DNA from: Chondrosia reniformis
Lineage: Eukaryota; Porifera; Demospongiae; Chondrillida; Chondrillidae
DNA: 64,000 nt
Direction of reading: 5' to 3'
Assembly: GCA_947172415.1 (NCBI GenBank)
Contig: OX359196.1
Coordinates: forward strand, 436,501-500,500
Of this stretch, positions 42,029-55,205 are shown in pieces. Below the pieces are notes generated by a model. That model was given only the letters and a program-made list of their open reading frames with translations, had not been told where the DNA came from and searched no databases. The translations under genes and the position numbers were made by a program. Every line of letters begins with the position of its first letter. Position 1 is the first letter of the stretch.

Positions 42029-45000
42029 ATGTCTGTGAAAGCTGACAAAGTCAAAGCTTCATATCTTTAAATTTGATAGAGTGACAGCCCTCAATGAACA
42101 TTAAATTCTGGTATACAAACTTAATGTATGGTGAGAGATAAGGCAAATTTTAAGTTTTGTCAAAGTTTCAAAAACCCATTGTCCATGTTCTATAGATGTC
42201 TGTGAATGCTGACACAAAGGTTTAGCTTCATATCTCTCCATTTGATAGAGTGACAGCCCTCAATGTACATTAAATTCTGGTATACAAAGTTAATGTATTG
42301 TGAGAGATAGGGCAAATTTTAAGTTTTGTCAAAATTTCTAAAACCCATTGTCCATGTTCTATAGATGTCTTTGAATGCTAACACAAAGGTTTAGTTTCAT
42401 ATCTCTCCATTTGATAGAGTGACAGCCATCAATGTACGTTAAATTCTGGTATACAAAGTTAATGTATTGTGAGAAATAGGGCAAATTTTAAGTTTTGTCA
42501 AAATTTCAAAAACCCATTGTCCATGTTCTATAGATGTCTGTGAATGCTGACACAAAGGTTTAGCTTCATATTTCCCCATTTGATAAAGTGACAGTCCTCA
42601 ATGTACATTAAATTCTGATATACAAAGTTAATGTATTGTGAGAGATAAGGCAAATTTTAAGTTTTGTCAAAATTTCTAAAACCCATTGTCCATGTTCTAT
42701 AGATGTCTTTGAATGTTAACACAAAGGTTTAGTTTCATATCTCTCCATTTGATAGAGTGACAGCCCTCAATGTACATTAAATTCTGGTATACAAAGTTAA
42801 TGTATTGTGAGAAATAGGGCAAATTTTAAGTTTTGTCAAAATTTCAAAAACCCATTGTCCATGTTCTATAGATGTCTGTGAATGCTGACACAAAGGTTTA
42901 GCTTCATATTTCCCCATTTGATAAAGTGACAGTCCTCAATGTACATTAAATTCTGATATACAAAGTTAATGTATTGTGAGAGATAAGGCAAATTTTAAGT
43001 TTTGTCAAAATTTCTAAAACCCATTGTCCATGTTCTATAGATGTCTTTGAATGTTAACACAAAGGTTTAGTTTCATATCTCTCCATTTGATAGAGTGACA
43101 GCCCTCAATGTACATTAAATTCTGGTATACAAAGTTAATGTATTGTGAGAGATAGGGCAAATTTTAAGTTTTGTCAAAGTTTCAAAAACCCATTGTCCAT
43201 GTTCTATAGATGTCTGTGAATGCTGACACAAAGGTTTAGCTTCATATCTCTCCATTTGATAGAGTGACAGCCCTCAATGTACATTAAATTCTGGTATACA
43301 AAGTTAATGTATTGTGAGAGATAGGGCAAATTTTAAGTTTTGTCAAAGTTTCAAAAACCCATTGTCCATGTTCTATAGATGTCTTTGAATGCTAACACAA
43401 AGGTTTAGCTTCATATCTCTCCATTTGATAGAGTGACAGCCCTCAATGTACATTAAATTCTGGTATACAAAGTTAATGTATTGTGAGAGATAGGGCAAAT
43501 TTTAAGTTTTGTCAAAGTTTCAAAAACCCATTGTCCATGTTCTATAGATGTCTGTGAATGCTGACACAAAGGTTTAGCTTCATATTTCCCCATTTGATAG
43601 AGTGACAGTCCTCAATGTACATTAAATTCTGATATACAAAGTTAATGTATTGTGAGAGATAGGGCAAATTTTAAGTTTTGTCAAAATTTCTAAAACCCAT
43701 TGTCCATGTTCTATAGATGTCTTTGAATGTTAACACAAAGGTTTAGTTTCATATCTCTCCATTTGATAGAGTGACAGCCCTCAATGTACATTAAATTCTG
43801 GTGTACAAAGTTAATGTATTGTGAGAGATAGGGCAAATTTTAAGTTTTGTCAAAGTTTCAAAAACCTATTGTCCATGTTCTATAGATGTCTGTGAATGCT
43901 GACACAAAGGTTTAGCTTCATATCTCCCCATTTGATAGAGTGACAGCCCTCAATGTACATTAAATTCTGATATACAAAGTTAATGTATTGTGAGAGATAG
44001 GGCAAATTTTAAGTTTTGTCAAAGTTTCAAAAACCCATTGTCCATGTTCTATAGATGTCTGTGAATGCTGACACAAAGGTTTAGTTTCATATCTCTCCAT
44101 TTGATAGAGTGACAGCCCTCAATGTACATTAAATTCTGGTATACAAAGTTAATGTATTGTGAGAGATAGGGCAAATTTTAAGTTTTGTCAAAATTTCTAA
44201 AACCCATTGTCCATGTTCTATAGATGTCTTTGAATGCTAACACAAAGGTTTAGTTTCATATCTCTCCATTTGATAGAGTGACAGCCCTCAATGTACATTA
44301 AATTCTGGTATACAAAGTTAATGTATTGTGAGAGATAGGGCAAATTTTAAGTTTTGTCAAAGTTTCAAAAACCCATTGTCCATGTTCTATAGATGTCTGT
44401 GAATGCTGATACAAAGGTTTAGTTTCATATCTCTCCATTTGATAGAGTGACAGCCCTCAATGTACATTAAATTCTGGTATACAAAGTTAATGTATTGTGA
44501 GAGATAGGGCAAATTTTAAGTTTTGTCAAAGATTCAAAAACCCATTGTCCATGTTCTATAGATGTCTGTGAATGCTGACACAAAGGTTTAGCTTCATATT
44601 TCCCCATTTGATAGAGTGACAGTCCTCAATGTACATTAAATTCTGATATACAAAGTTAATGTATTGTGAGAGATAAGGCAAATTTTAAGTTTTGTCAAAA
44701 TTTCTAAAACCCATTGTCCATGTTCTATAGATGTCTTTGAATGTTAACACAAAGGTTTAGTTTCATATCTCTCCATTTGATAGAGTGACAGCCCTCAATG
44801 TACATTAAATTCTGGTATACAAAGTTAATGTATTGTGAGAGATAGGGCAAATTTTAAGTTTTGTCAAAGTTTCAAAAACCCATTGTCCATGTTCTATAGA
44901 TGTCTGTGAATGCTGACACAAAGGTTTAGCTTCATATTTCCCCATTTGATAGAGTGACAGTCCTCAATGTACATTAAATTCTGATATACAAAGTTAATGT

Positions 45001-48000
45001 ATTGTGAGAGATAGGGCAAATTTTAAGTTTTGTCAAAATTTCTAAAACCCATTGTCCATGTTCTATAGATGTCTTTGAATGTTAACACAAAGGTTTAGTT
45101 TCATATCTCTCCATTTGATAGAGTGACAGCCCTCAATGTACATTAAATTCTGGTGTACAAAGTTAATGTATTGTGAGAGATAGGGCAAATTTTAAGTTTT
45201 GTCAAAGTTTCAAAAACCTATTGTCCATGTTCTATAGATGTCTGTGAATGCTGACACAAAGGTTTAGCTTCATATCTCCCCATTTGATAGAGTGACAGCC
45301 CTCAATGTACATTAAATTCTGATATACAAAGTTAATGTATTGTGAGAGATAGGACAAATTTTAAGTTTTGTCAAAGTTTCAAAAACCCATTGTCCATGTT
45401 CTATAGATGTCTGTGAATGCTGACACAAAGGTTTAGTTTCATATCTCTCCATTTGATAGAGTGACAGCCCTCAATGTACATTAAATTCTGGTATACAAAG
45501 TTAATGTATTGTGAGAGATAGGGCAAATTTTAAGTTTTGTCAAAATTTCTAAAACCCATTGTCCATGTTCTATAGATGTCTTTGAATGCTAACACAAAGG
45601 TTTAGTTTCATATCTCTCCATTTGATAGAGTGACAGCCCTCAATGTACATTAAATTCTGGTATACAAAGTTAATGTATTGTGAGAGATAGGGCAAATTTT
45701 AAGTTTTGTCAAAGTTTCAAAAACCCATTGTCCATGTTCTATAGATGTCTGTGAATGCTGATACAAAGGTTTAGTTTCATATCTCTCCATTTGATAGAGT
45801 GACAGCCCTCAATGTACATTAAATTCTGGTATACAAAGTTAATGTATTGTGAGAGATAAGGCAAATTTTAAGTTTTGTCAAAGATTCAAAAACCCATTGT
45901 CCATGTTCTATAGATGTCTGTGAATGCTGACACAAAGGTTTAGCTTCATATTTCCCCATTTGATAGAGTGACAGTCCTCAATGTACATTAAATTCTGATA
46001 TACAAAGTTAATGTATTGTGAGAGATAAGGCAAATTTTAAGTTTTGTCAAAATTTCTAAAACCCATTGTCCATGTTCTATAGATGTCTTTGAATGTTAAC
46101 ACAAAGGTTTAGTTTCATATCTCTCCATTTGATAGAGTGACAGCCCTCAATGTACATTAAATTCTGGTATACAAAGTTAATGTATTGTGAGAGATAGGGC
46201 AAATTTTAAGTTTTGTCAAAGTTTCAAAAACCCATTGTCCATGTTCTATAGATGTCTGTGAATGCTGACACAAAGGTTTAGCTTCATATCTCTCCATTTG
46301 ATAGAGTGACAGCCCTCAATGTACATTAAATTCTGGTATACAAAGTTAATGTATTGTGAGAGATAGGGCAAATTTTAAGTTTTGTCAAAGTTTCAAAAAC
46401 CCATTGTCCATGTTCTATAGATGTCTTTGAATGCTAACACAAAGGTTTAGTTTCATATCTCTCCATTTGATAGAGTGACAGCCCTCAATGTACATTAAAT
46501 TCTGGTATACAAAGTTAATGTATTGTGAGAGATAGGGCAAATTTTAAGTTTTGTCAAAGTTTCAAAAACCCATTGTCCATGTTCTATAGATGTCTGTGAA
46601 TGCTGACACAAAGGTTTAGCTTCATATTTCCCCATTTGATAGAGTGACAGTCCTCAATGTACATTAAATTCTGATATACAAAGTTAATGTATTGTGAGAG
46701 ATAGGGCAAATTTTAAGTTTTGTCAAAGTTTCAAAAACCCATTGTCCATGTTCTATAGATGTCTGTGAATGCTGACACAAAGGTTTAGCTTCATATCTCT
46801 CCATTTGATAGAGTGACAGCCCTCAATGTACATTAAATTCTGGTATACAAAGTTAATGTATTGTGAGAGATAGGGCAAATTTTAAGTTTCATCAAAATTT
46901 CAAAAACCCATTGTCCATGTTCTAAAGATGTCTGTGAATGCTGACACAAAGGTTTAGCTTCATATCTCTCCATTTGATAGAGTGACAGCCCTCAATGTAC
47001 ATTAAATTCTGGTATACAAAGTTAATGTATTGTGAGAGATAGGGCAAATTTTAAGTTTTGTCAAAATTTCAAAAACCCATTGTCCATGTTCTATAGATGT
47101 CTGTGAATGCTGACACAAAGGCTTAGCTTCATATCTCTCCATTTGATAGAGTGACAGCCCTCAATGTACATTAAATTCTGGTATACAAAGTTAATGTATT
47201 GTGAGAGATAGGGCAAATTTTAAGTTTTGTCAAAGTTTCAAAAACCCATTGTCCATGTTCTATAGATGTCTGTGAATGCTGACACAAAGGTTTAGCTTCA
47301 TATCTCTCCATTTGATAGAGTGACAGCCCTCAATGTACATTAAATTCTGGTATACAAAGTTAATGTATTGTGAGAGATAGGGCAAATTTTAAGTTTTGTC
47401 AAAATTTCTAAAACCCATTGTCCATGTTCTATAGATGTCTTTGAATGTTAACACAAAGGTTTAGTTTCATATCTCTCCATTTGATAGAGTGACAGCCCTC
47501 AATGTACATTAAATTCTGGTATACAAAGTTAATGTATTGTGAGAGATAGGGCAAATTTTAAGTTTTGTCAAAGTTTCAAAAACCCATTGTCCATGTTCTA
47601 TAGATGTCTGTGAATGCTGACACAAAGGTTTAGCTTCATATCTCTCCATTTGATAGAGTGACAGCCCTCAATGTACATTAAATTCTGGTATACAAAGTTA
47701 ATGTATTGTGAGAGATAGGGCAAATTTTAAGTTTTGTCAAAATTTCTAAAACCCATTGTCCATGTTCTATAGATGTCTTTGAATGCTAACACAAAGGTTT
47801 AGTTTCATATCTCTCCATTTGATAGAGTGACAGCCCTCAATGTACATTAAATTCTGGTATACAAAGTTAATGTATTGTGAGAGATAGGGCAAATTTTAAG
47901 TTTTGTCAAAGTTTCAAAAACCCATTGTCCATGTTCTATAGATGTCTGTGAATGCTGATACAAAGGTTTAGCTTCATATCTCCCCATTTGATAGAGTGAC

Positions 48001-51000
48001 AGTCCTCAATGTACATTAAATTCTGATATACAAAGTTAATGTATTGTGAGAGATAAGGCAAATTTTAAGTTTTGTCAAAATTTCTAAAACCCATTGTCCA
48101 TGTTCTATAGATGTCTTTGAATATTAACACAAAGGTTTAGTTTCATATCTCTCCATTTGATAGAGTGACAGCCCTCAATGTACATTAAATTCTGGTATAC
48201 AAAGTTAATGTATTGTGAGAGATAGGGCAAATTTTAAGTTTTGTCAAAGTTTCAAAAACCCATTGTCCATGTTCTATAGATGTCTTTGAATGCTAACACA
48301 AAGGTTTAGTTTCATATCTCTCCATTTGATAGAGTGACAGCCCTCAATGTACATTAAATTCTGATATACAAAGTTAATGTATTGTGAGAGATAGGGCAAA
48401 TTTTAAGTTTTGTCAAAATTTCTAAAACCCATTGTCCATGTTCTATAGATTTCTTTGAATGCTAACACAAAGGTTTAGTTTCATATCTCTCCATTTGATA
48501 GAGTGACAGCCCTCAATGTACATTAAATTCTGGTATACAAAGTTAATGTATTGTGAGAGATAGGGCAAATTTTAAGTTTTGTCAAAATTTCTAAAACCCA
48601 TTGTCCATGTTCTATAGATGTCTTTGAATGCTAACACAAAGGTTTAGTTTCATATCTCTCCATTTGATAGAGTGACAGTCCTCAATGTACATTAAATTCT
48701 GATATACAAAGTTAATGTATTGTGAGATATAAGGCAAATTTTAAGTTTTGTCAAAATTTCTAAAACCCATTGTCCATGTTCTATAGATGTCTTTGAATGT
48801 TAACACAAAGGTTTAGTTTCATATCTCTCCATTTGATAGAGTGACAGCCCTCAATGTACATTAAATTCTGGTATACAAAGTTAATGTATTGTGAGAGATA
48901 GGGCAAATTTTAAGTTTTGTCAAAGTTTCAAAAACCCATTGTCCATGTTCTATAGATGTCTGTGAATGCTGACACAAAGGTTTAGCTTCATATCTCTCCA
49001 TTTGATAGAGTGACAGCCCTCAATGTACGTTAAATTCTGGTATACAAAGTTAATGTATTGTGAGAGATAGGGCAAATTTTAAGTTTTGTCAAAGTTTCAA
49101 AAACCCATTGTCCATGTTCTATAGATGTCTGTGAATGCTGACACAAAGGTTTAGCTTCATATCTCTCCATTTGATAGAGTGACAGCCCTCAATGTACATT
49201 TAATTCTGGTATACAAAGTTAATGTATTGTGAGAGATAGGGCAAATTTTAAGTTTTGTCAAAATTTCTAAAACCCATTGTCCATGTTCTATAGATGTCTT
49301 TGAATGCTAACACAAAGGTTTAGTTTCATATCTCTCCATTTGATAGAGTGACAGCCCTCAATGTACATTAAATTCTGGTATACAAAGTTAATGTATTGTG
49401 AGAGATAGGGCAAATTTTAAGTTTTGTCAAAGTTTCAAAAACCCATTGTCCATGTTCTATAGATGTCTGTGAATGCTAACACAAAGGTTTAGCTTCATAT
49501 CTCTCCATTTGATAGAGTGACAGTCCTCAATGTACATTAAATTCTGATATACAAAGTTAATGTATTGTGAGAGATAAGGCAAATTTTAAGTTTTGTCAAA
49601 ATTTCTAAAACCCATTGTCCATGTTCTATAGATGTCTTTGAATGTTAACACAAAGGTTTAGTTTCATATCTCTCCATTTGATAGAGTGACAGCCCTCAAT
49701 GTACATTAAATTCTGGTATACAAAGTTAATGTATTGTGAGAGATAGGGCAAATTTTAAGTTTTGTCAAAGTTTCAAAAACCCATTGTCCATGTTCTATAG
49801 ATGTCTGTGAATGCTGATACAAAGGTTTAGCTTCATATCTCTCCATTTGATAGAGTGACAGTCCTCAATGTACATTAAATTCTGATATACAAAGTTAATG
49901 TATTGTGAGAGATAAGGCAAACTTTAAGTTTTGTCAAAATTTCTAAAACCCATTGTCCATGTTCTATAGATGTCTTTGAATGTTAACACAAAGGTTTAGT
50001 TTCATATCTCTCCATTTGATAGAGTGACAGCCCTCAATGTACATTAAATTCTGGTATACAAAGTTAATGTATTGTGAGAGATAGGGCAAATTTTAAGTTT
50101 TGTCAAAGTTTCAAAAACCCATTGTCCATGTTCTATAGATGTCTGTGAATGCTGACACAAAGGTTTAGTTTCATATTTCTCCATTTGATAGAGTGACAGC
50201 CCTCAATGTACATTAAATTCTGGTATACAAAGTTAATGTATTGTGAGAGATAGGGCAAATTTTAAGTTTTGTCAAAATTTCTAAAACCCATTGTCCATGT
50301 TCTATAGATGTCTTTGAATGCTAACACAAAGGTTTAGTTTCATATCTCTCCATTTGATAGAGTGACAGCCCTCAATGTACATTAAATTCTGGTATACAAA
50401 GTTAATGTATTGTGAGAGATAGGGCAAATTTTAAGTTTTGTCAAAATTTCAAAAACCCATTGTCCATGTTCTATAGATGTCTGTGAATGCTGACACAAAG
50501 GTTTAGCTTCATATCTCTCCATTTGATAGAGTGACAGTCCTCAATGTACATTAAATTCTGATATACAAAGTTAATGTATTGTGAGAGATAGGGCAAATTT
50601 TAAGTTTTGTCAAAATTTCAAAAACCCATTATCCATGTTCTATAGATGTCTGTGAATGCTGATACAAAGGTTTAGCTTCATATTTCCCCATTTGATAGAG
50701 TGACAGCCCTCAATGTACATTAAATTCTGATATACAAAGTTAATGTATTGTGAGAGATAGGGCAAATTTTAAGTTTTGTCAAAATTTCTAAAACCCATTG
50801 TCCATGTTCTATAGATGTCTTTGAATGCTAACACAAAGGTTTAGTTTCATATCTCTCCATTTGATAGAGTGACAGCCCTCAATGTACATTAAATTCTGGT
50901 ATACAAAGTTAATGTATTGTGAGAGATAGGGCAAATTTTAAGTTTTGTCAAAATTTCTAAAACCCATTATCCATGTTCTATAGATGTCTGTGAATGCTGA

Positions 51001-54000
51001 CACAAAGCTTAGCTTCATATCTCCCCATTTGATAGAGTGACAACCCTCAATGAACATTAAATTCTGGTATACAAACTTAATGTATGGTGAGAGATAAGGC
51101 AAATTTTAAGTTTTGTCAAAGTTTCAAAAACCCATTGTCCATGTTCTATAGATGTCTGTGAATGCTGACACAAAGGTTTAGCTTCATATTTCCCCATTTG
51201 ATAGAGTGACAGTCCTCAATGTACATTAAATTCTGATATACAAAGTTAATGTATTGTGAGAGATAGGGCAAATTTTAAGTTTTGTCAAAATTTCTAAAAC
51301 CCATTGTCCATGTTCTATAGATGTCTTTGAATGCTAACACAAAGGTTTAGTTTCATATCTCTCCATTTGATAGAGTGACAGCCCTCAATGTACATTAAAT
51401 TCTGGTATACAAAGTTAATGTATTGTGAGAGATAGGGCAAATTTTAAGTTTTGTCAAAATTTCTAAAACCCATTGTCCATGTTCTATAGATGTCTTTGAA
51501 TGCTAACACAAAGGTTTAGTTTCATATCTCTCCATTTGATAGAGTGACAGCCCTCAATGTACATTAAATTCTGGTATACAAAGTTAATGTATTGTGAGAG
51601 ATAGGGCAAATTTTAAGTTTTGTCAAAGTTTCAAAAACCCATTGTCCATGTTCTATAGATGTCTGTGAATGCTGATACAAAGGTTTAGCTTCATATCTCC
51701 CCATTTGATAGAGTGACAGTCCTCAATGTACATTAAATTCTGATATACAAAGTTAATGTATTGTGAGAGATAGGGCAAATTTTAAATTTCATCAAAATTT
51801 CAAAAACCCATTGTCCATGTTCTATAGATGTCTGTGAATGCTGACACAAAGGTTTAGTTTCATATCTCTCCATTTGATAGAGTGACAGTCCTCAATGTAC
51901 ATTAAATTCTGGAATACAAAGTTAATGTATTGTGAGAGATAGGGCAAATTTTAAGTTTTGTCAAAATTTCAAAAAACCAATGTCCATGTTCTATAGATGT
52001 CTGTGAATGCTGACACAAAGGTTTAGCTTCATATTTCCCCATTTGATAGAGTGACAGTCCTCAATGTACATTAAATTCTGATATACAAAGTTAATGTATT
52101 GTGAGAGATAGGGCAAATTTTAAGTTTTGTCAAAATTTCTAAAACCCATTGTCCATGTTCTATAGATGTCTTTGAATGCTAACACAAAGGTTTAGTTTCA
52201 TATCTCTCCATTTGATAGAGTGACAGCCCTCAATGTACATTAAATTCTGGTATACAAAGTTAATGTATTGTGAGAGATAGGGCAAATTTTAAGTTTTGTC
52301 AAAGTTTCAAAAACCCATTGTCCTTGTTCTATAGATGTCTGTGAATGCTGACACAAAGGTTTAGCTTCATATCTCTCCATTTGATAGAGTGACAGTCCTC
52401 AATGTAAATCAAATTCTGATATACAAAGTTAATGTATTGTGAGAGATAGGGCAAATTTTAAGTTTTGTCAAAATTTCAAAAACCCATTATCCATGTTCTA
52501 TAGATGTCTGTGAATGCTGACACAAAACTTAGCTTCATATCTCCCCATTTGATAGAGTGACAGCCCTCAATGTACATTAAATTCTGGTATACAAACTTAA
52601 TGTATTGTGAGAGATAAGGCAAATTTTAAGTTTTGTCAAAATTTCAAAAACCCATTGTCCATGTTCTATAGATGTCTGTGAATGCTGACACAAAGGTGAA
52701 GCTTCATATCTCCCCATTAGATAGAGTGACAGTCCTCAATGTACATCAAATTCTGATATACAAAGTTAATGTATTGTGAGAGATAGGGCAAATTTTAAAT
52801 TTCATCAAAATTTCAAAAACCATTGTCCATGTTCTATAGATGTCTGTGAATGCGGACACAAAGGTTTAGTTTCATATCTCTCCATTTGATAGAGTGACAG
52901 CCCTCAATATACATTAAATTCTGGAATACAAAGTTAATGTATTGTGAGAGATAGGCAAATTTAAAGTTTTGTTAAAATTTCAAAAAACCATTGTCAATGT
53001 TCTATAGATGTCTGTGATTGCTGATAAAAAGGTTTAGCTTCATATCTCTCCATTTGATAGAGTGACAGCCCTCAATGTACATTAAATTCTGGTATACAAA
53101 GTTAATGTATTGTGAGAGATAAGGCAAATTTTAAGTTTTGTCAAAATTTCAAAAACCCATTATCCATGTTCTATAGATGTCTGTGAATGCTGACACAAAG
53201 GCTTAGCTTCATATCTCCCCATTTGATAGAGTGACAGTCCTCAATGTACATTAAATTCTGGAATACAAAGTTAATGTATTGTGAGAGATAGGGCAAATTT
53301 TAAGTTTTGTTAAAATTTCAAAAAACCATTGTCCATGTTCTATAGATGTCTGTGAATGCTGACACAAAGGTTTAGCTTCATATTTCCCCATTTGATAGAG
53401 TTACAGCCCTCAATATACATTAAATTCTGGTATTCAAAGTTAATGTATTGTGAGAGATAAGGCAAATTTTATGTTCCATCAAAATTTCAAAAACTCATTA
53501 GACATGCTCTATAGGTGTCTGTAAATGCTGACACAAAGTGTTAGCTTCATATCTCTCCATTTGATAGAGATACAGCCCGTAATGTACATTAAATTCAGGT
53601 ATACGAAATTAATATAAGGTGAGAGATAGGGCAAATTTTATGTTCCATCAAAATTTCAAAAACCTATTGGACATTCTCTATAGATGTCTGTGAATGCTGA
53701 CACAAAGTGTTAGCTTCATATCTCACCATTTGATAGAGTTACAGCCCTCAATGTACATTAAATGCTGGTATTCAAAGTTAATGTATGGTGAGAGATAAGG
53801 CAAATTTTATGTTCCATCAAAATTTCAAAACCTCATTGGACATTCTCTATAGATGTCTGTGAATGCTGACACAAAGTGTTAGCTTCATATCTCTCCATTT
53901 GATAGAGTTACAGCCGGCAATGTACATTACATTCCAGTATATGAAATTAATGTATGGTGAGCGATAAGGCAAATTTTAAGTTCCATCCAAATTTCAAAAA

Positions 54001-54089
54001 CTCATTGATCATTCTTAATAGATGTCTGTGAATGCTGACACTAAGTCACAGCTTCATATATATCCAATTGATAGAGTTACAGAACTACA
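42029..54089 (+). repeat. Satellite array C (about 71 copies, with higher-order repeat)
   Basis: The largest array, about 12 kb of 169-bp monomers. Two main variants interleave: one with GTGAATGCTGACACAAAGG and TTTCCCCATTTG, another with TTTGAATGTTAACACAAAGG and TCTCTCCATTTG. Private variants recur 1,352 bp (8 x 169) apart: TGGTGTAC at 43799 and 45151, CAAAAACCTA at 43859 and 45211, GATTCAAAAA at 44531 and 45883, GAATGCTGAT at 44401 and 45753. The last five or so monomers (from about 53380) belong to a diverged second family (ACACAAAGTGTTAG, TTATGTTCCATC). Confidence 0.96.
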
Positions 54090-55205
54090 GTTAATGTATT
54101 GAATTGTTAGAGAAATTGCGTAATACTATATATGGCCGACCGTTAGAAGGTTTACAATATAGACAACATTCCATTCTATATCTGAAAATCCAGAACACTT
54201 TCCAATTTTTTATACATAGGGATATGCACTGTGCAGTACTTGATTGTTATCGAAGTACTATCTATCCATATATAATATATGGATGTCGTTAAAGTGAAAT
54301 TTTGCCGATCGACGGCCAACGAAACTCCAAAGAAAAAAAGTTGGACCATACCGAACGCTACCATCCACGACGCTCAGAGGCCGGGATCGGTGGTAACGCT
54401 CTGCCGAGTTGAGCTTTGGGTGTCACTTGCGTGAGAAGAACCAGTTCTTCTCGATATGGCCGACTCATATGAATCCTAAGATATCAGATGCCAATCCCAC
54501 ATTACGTGGAACCCCCCCGAAATCCGGATTATTGGTGAGCACGTCTCTATGGCACCAACCGATTAGGAGACAGCTTCAGAGTCTAAGCGCTACCAACCTC
54601 TATGGGAACCGCAACCACCATAGAGATGTGTCCAGGTAGGCCTACTTTATAAGGTTTTTCGCTTCTATTTATATGAAGTTTTGTCCAAAGAAAACGGTTG
54701 TGGTTGGGGCATTTTTTTACAAATTTCTCGTTATTTCCAGATCAGTGAATTGTTCCAAGCAAATTTAAAGACATAGGCAGTATTAGTGGTTCATCTGAAA
54801 ACTGGGGAAAGCGGAAAAAAACAGTAAGTGTCTTGATGGGCCGAGGAGAACGACTTTTCTGATCCCAATTATTTTCGAGAAATCGTCAAATTATTCCACT
54901 TTAATTCCAGACCAGTGAATCGTTCCAAACAATTTTACACGCATACGCAGTATTTCCAATACATCTCAAAACTGTGACAAATGGATAAAAGCCAGTATGT
55001 ATCTTGATGGAGATAGGAAAGCGACTTTTCTTGATGCCGAAAATTAGAGATATTGCGAGTAGACTGATATTTATCGCCTCTACGATATTAATGTCTATGA
55101 TCGATATTGCAACTAGACCGGGCTGTATGAATTACTCAATTCCTAATTTAAATTTTAGAATTGAGAGAATAATGTACCGATAAAAATAGATTCTTATTTC
55201 TAGAC
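54090..55205 (+). repeat. Cap block 3 (shortened)
   Basis: Matches cap block 1, but is more diverged after about 54700 and stops near 55200 with ATAAAAATAGATTCTTATTT. It goes directly into satellite array D, without the gene-end copy or small membrane gene. Its first part agrees with cap 4 (for example GGTTTACAATATAGACAACA), so caps 3 and 4 are closest relatives there. Confidence 0.8.
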
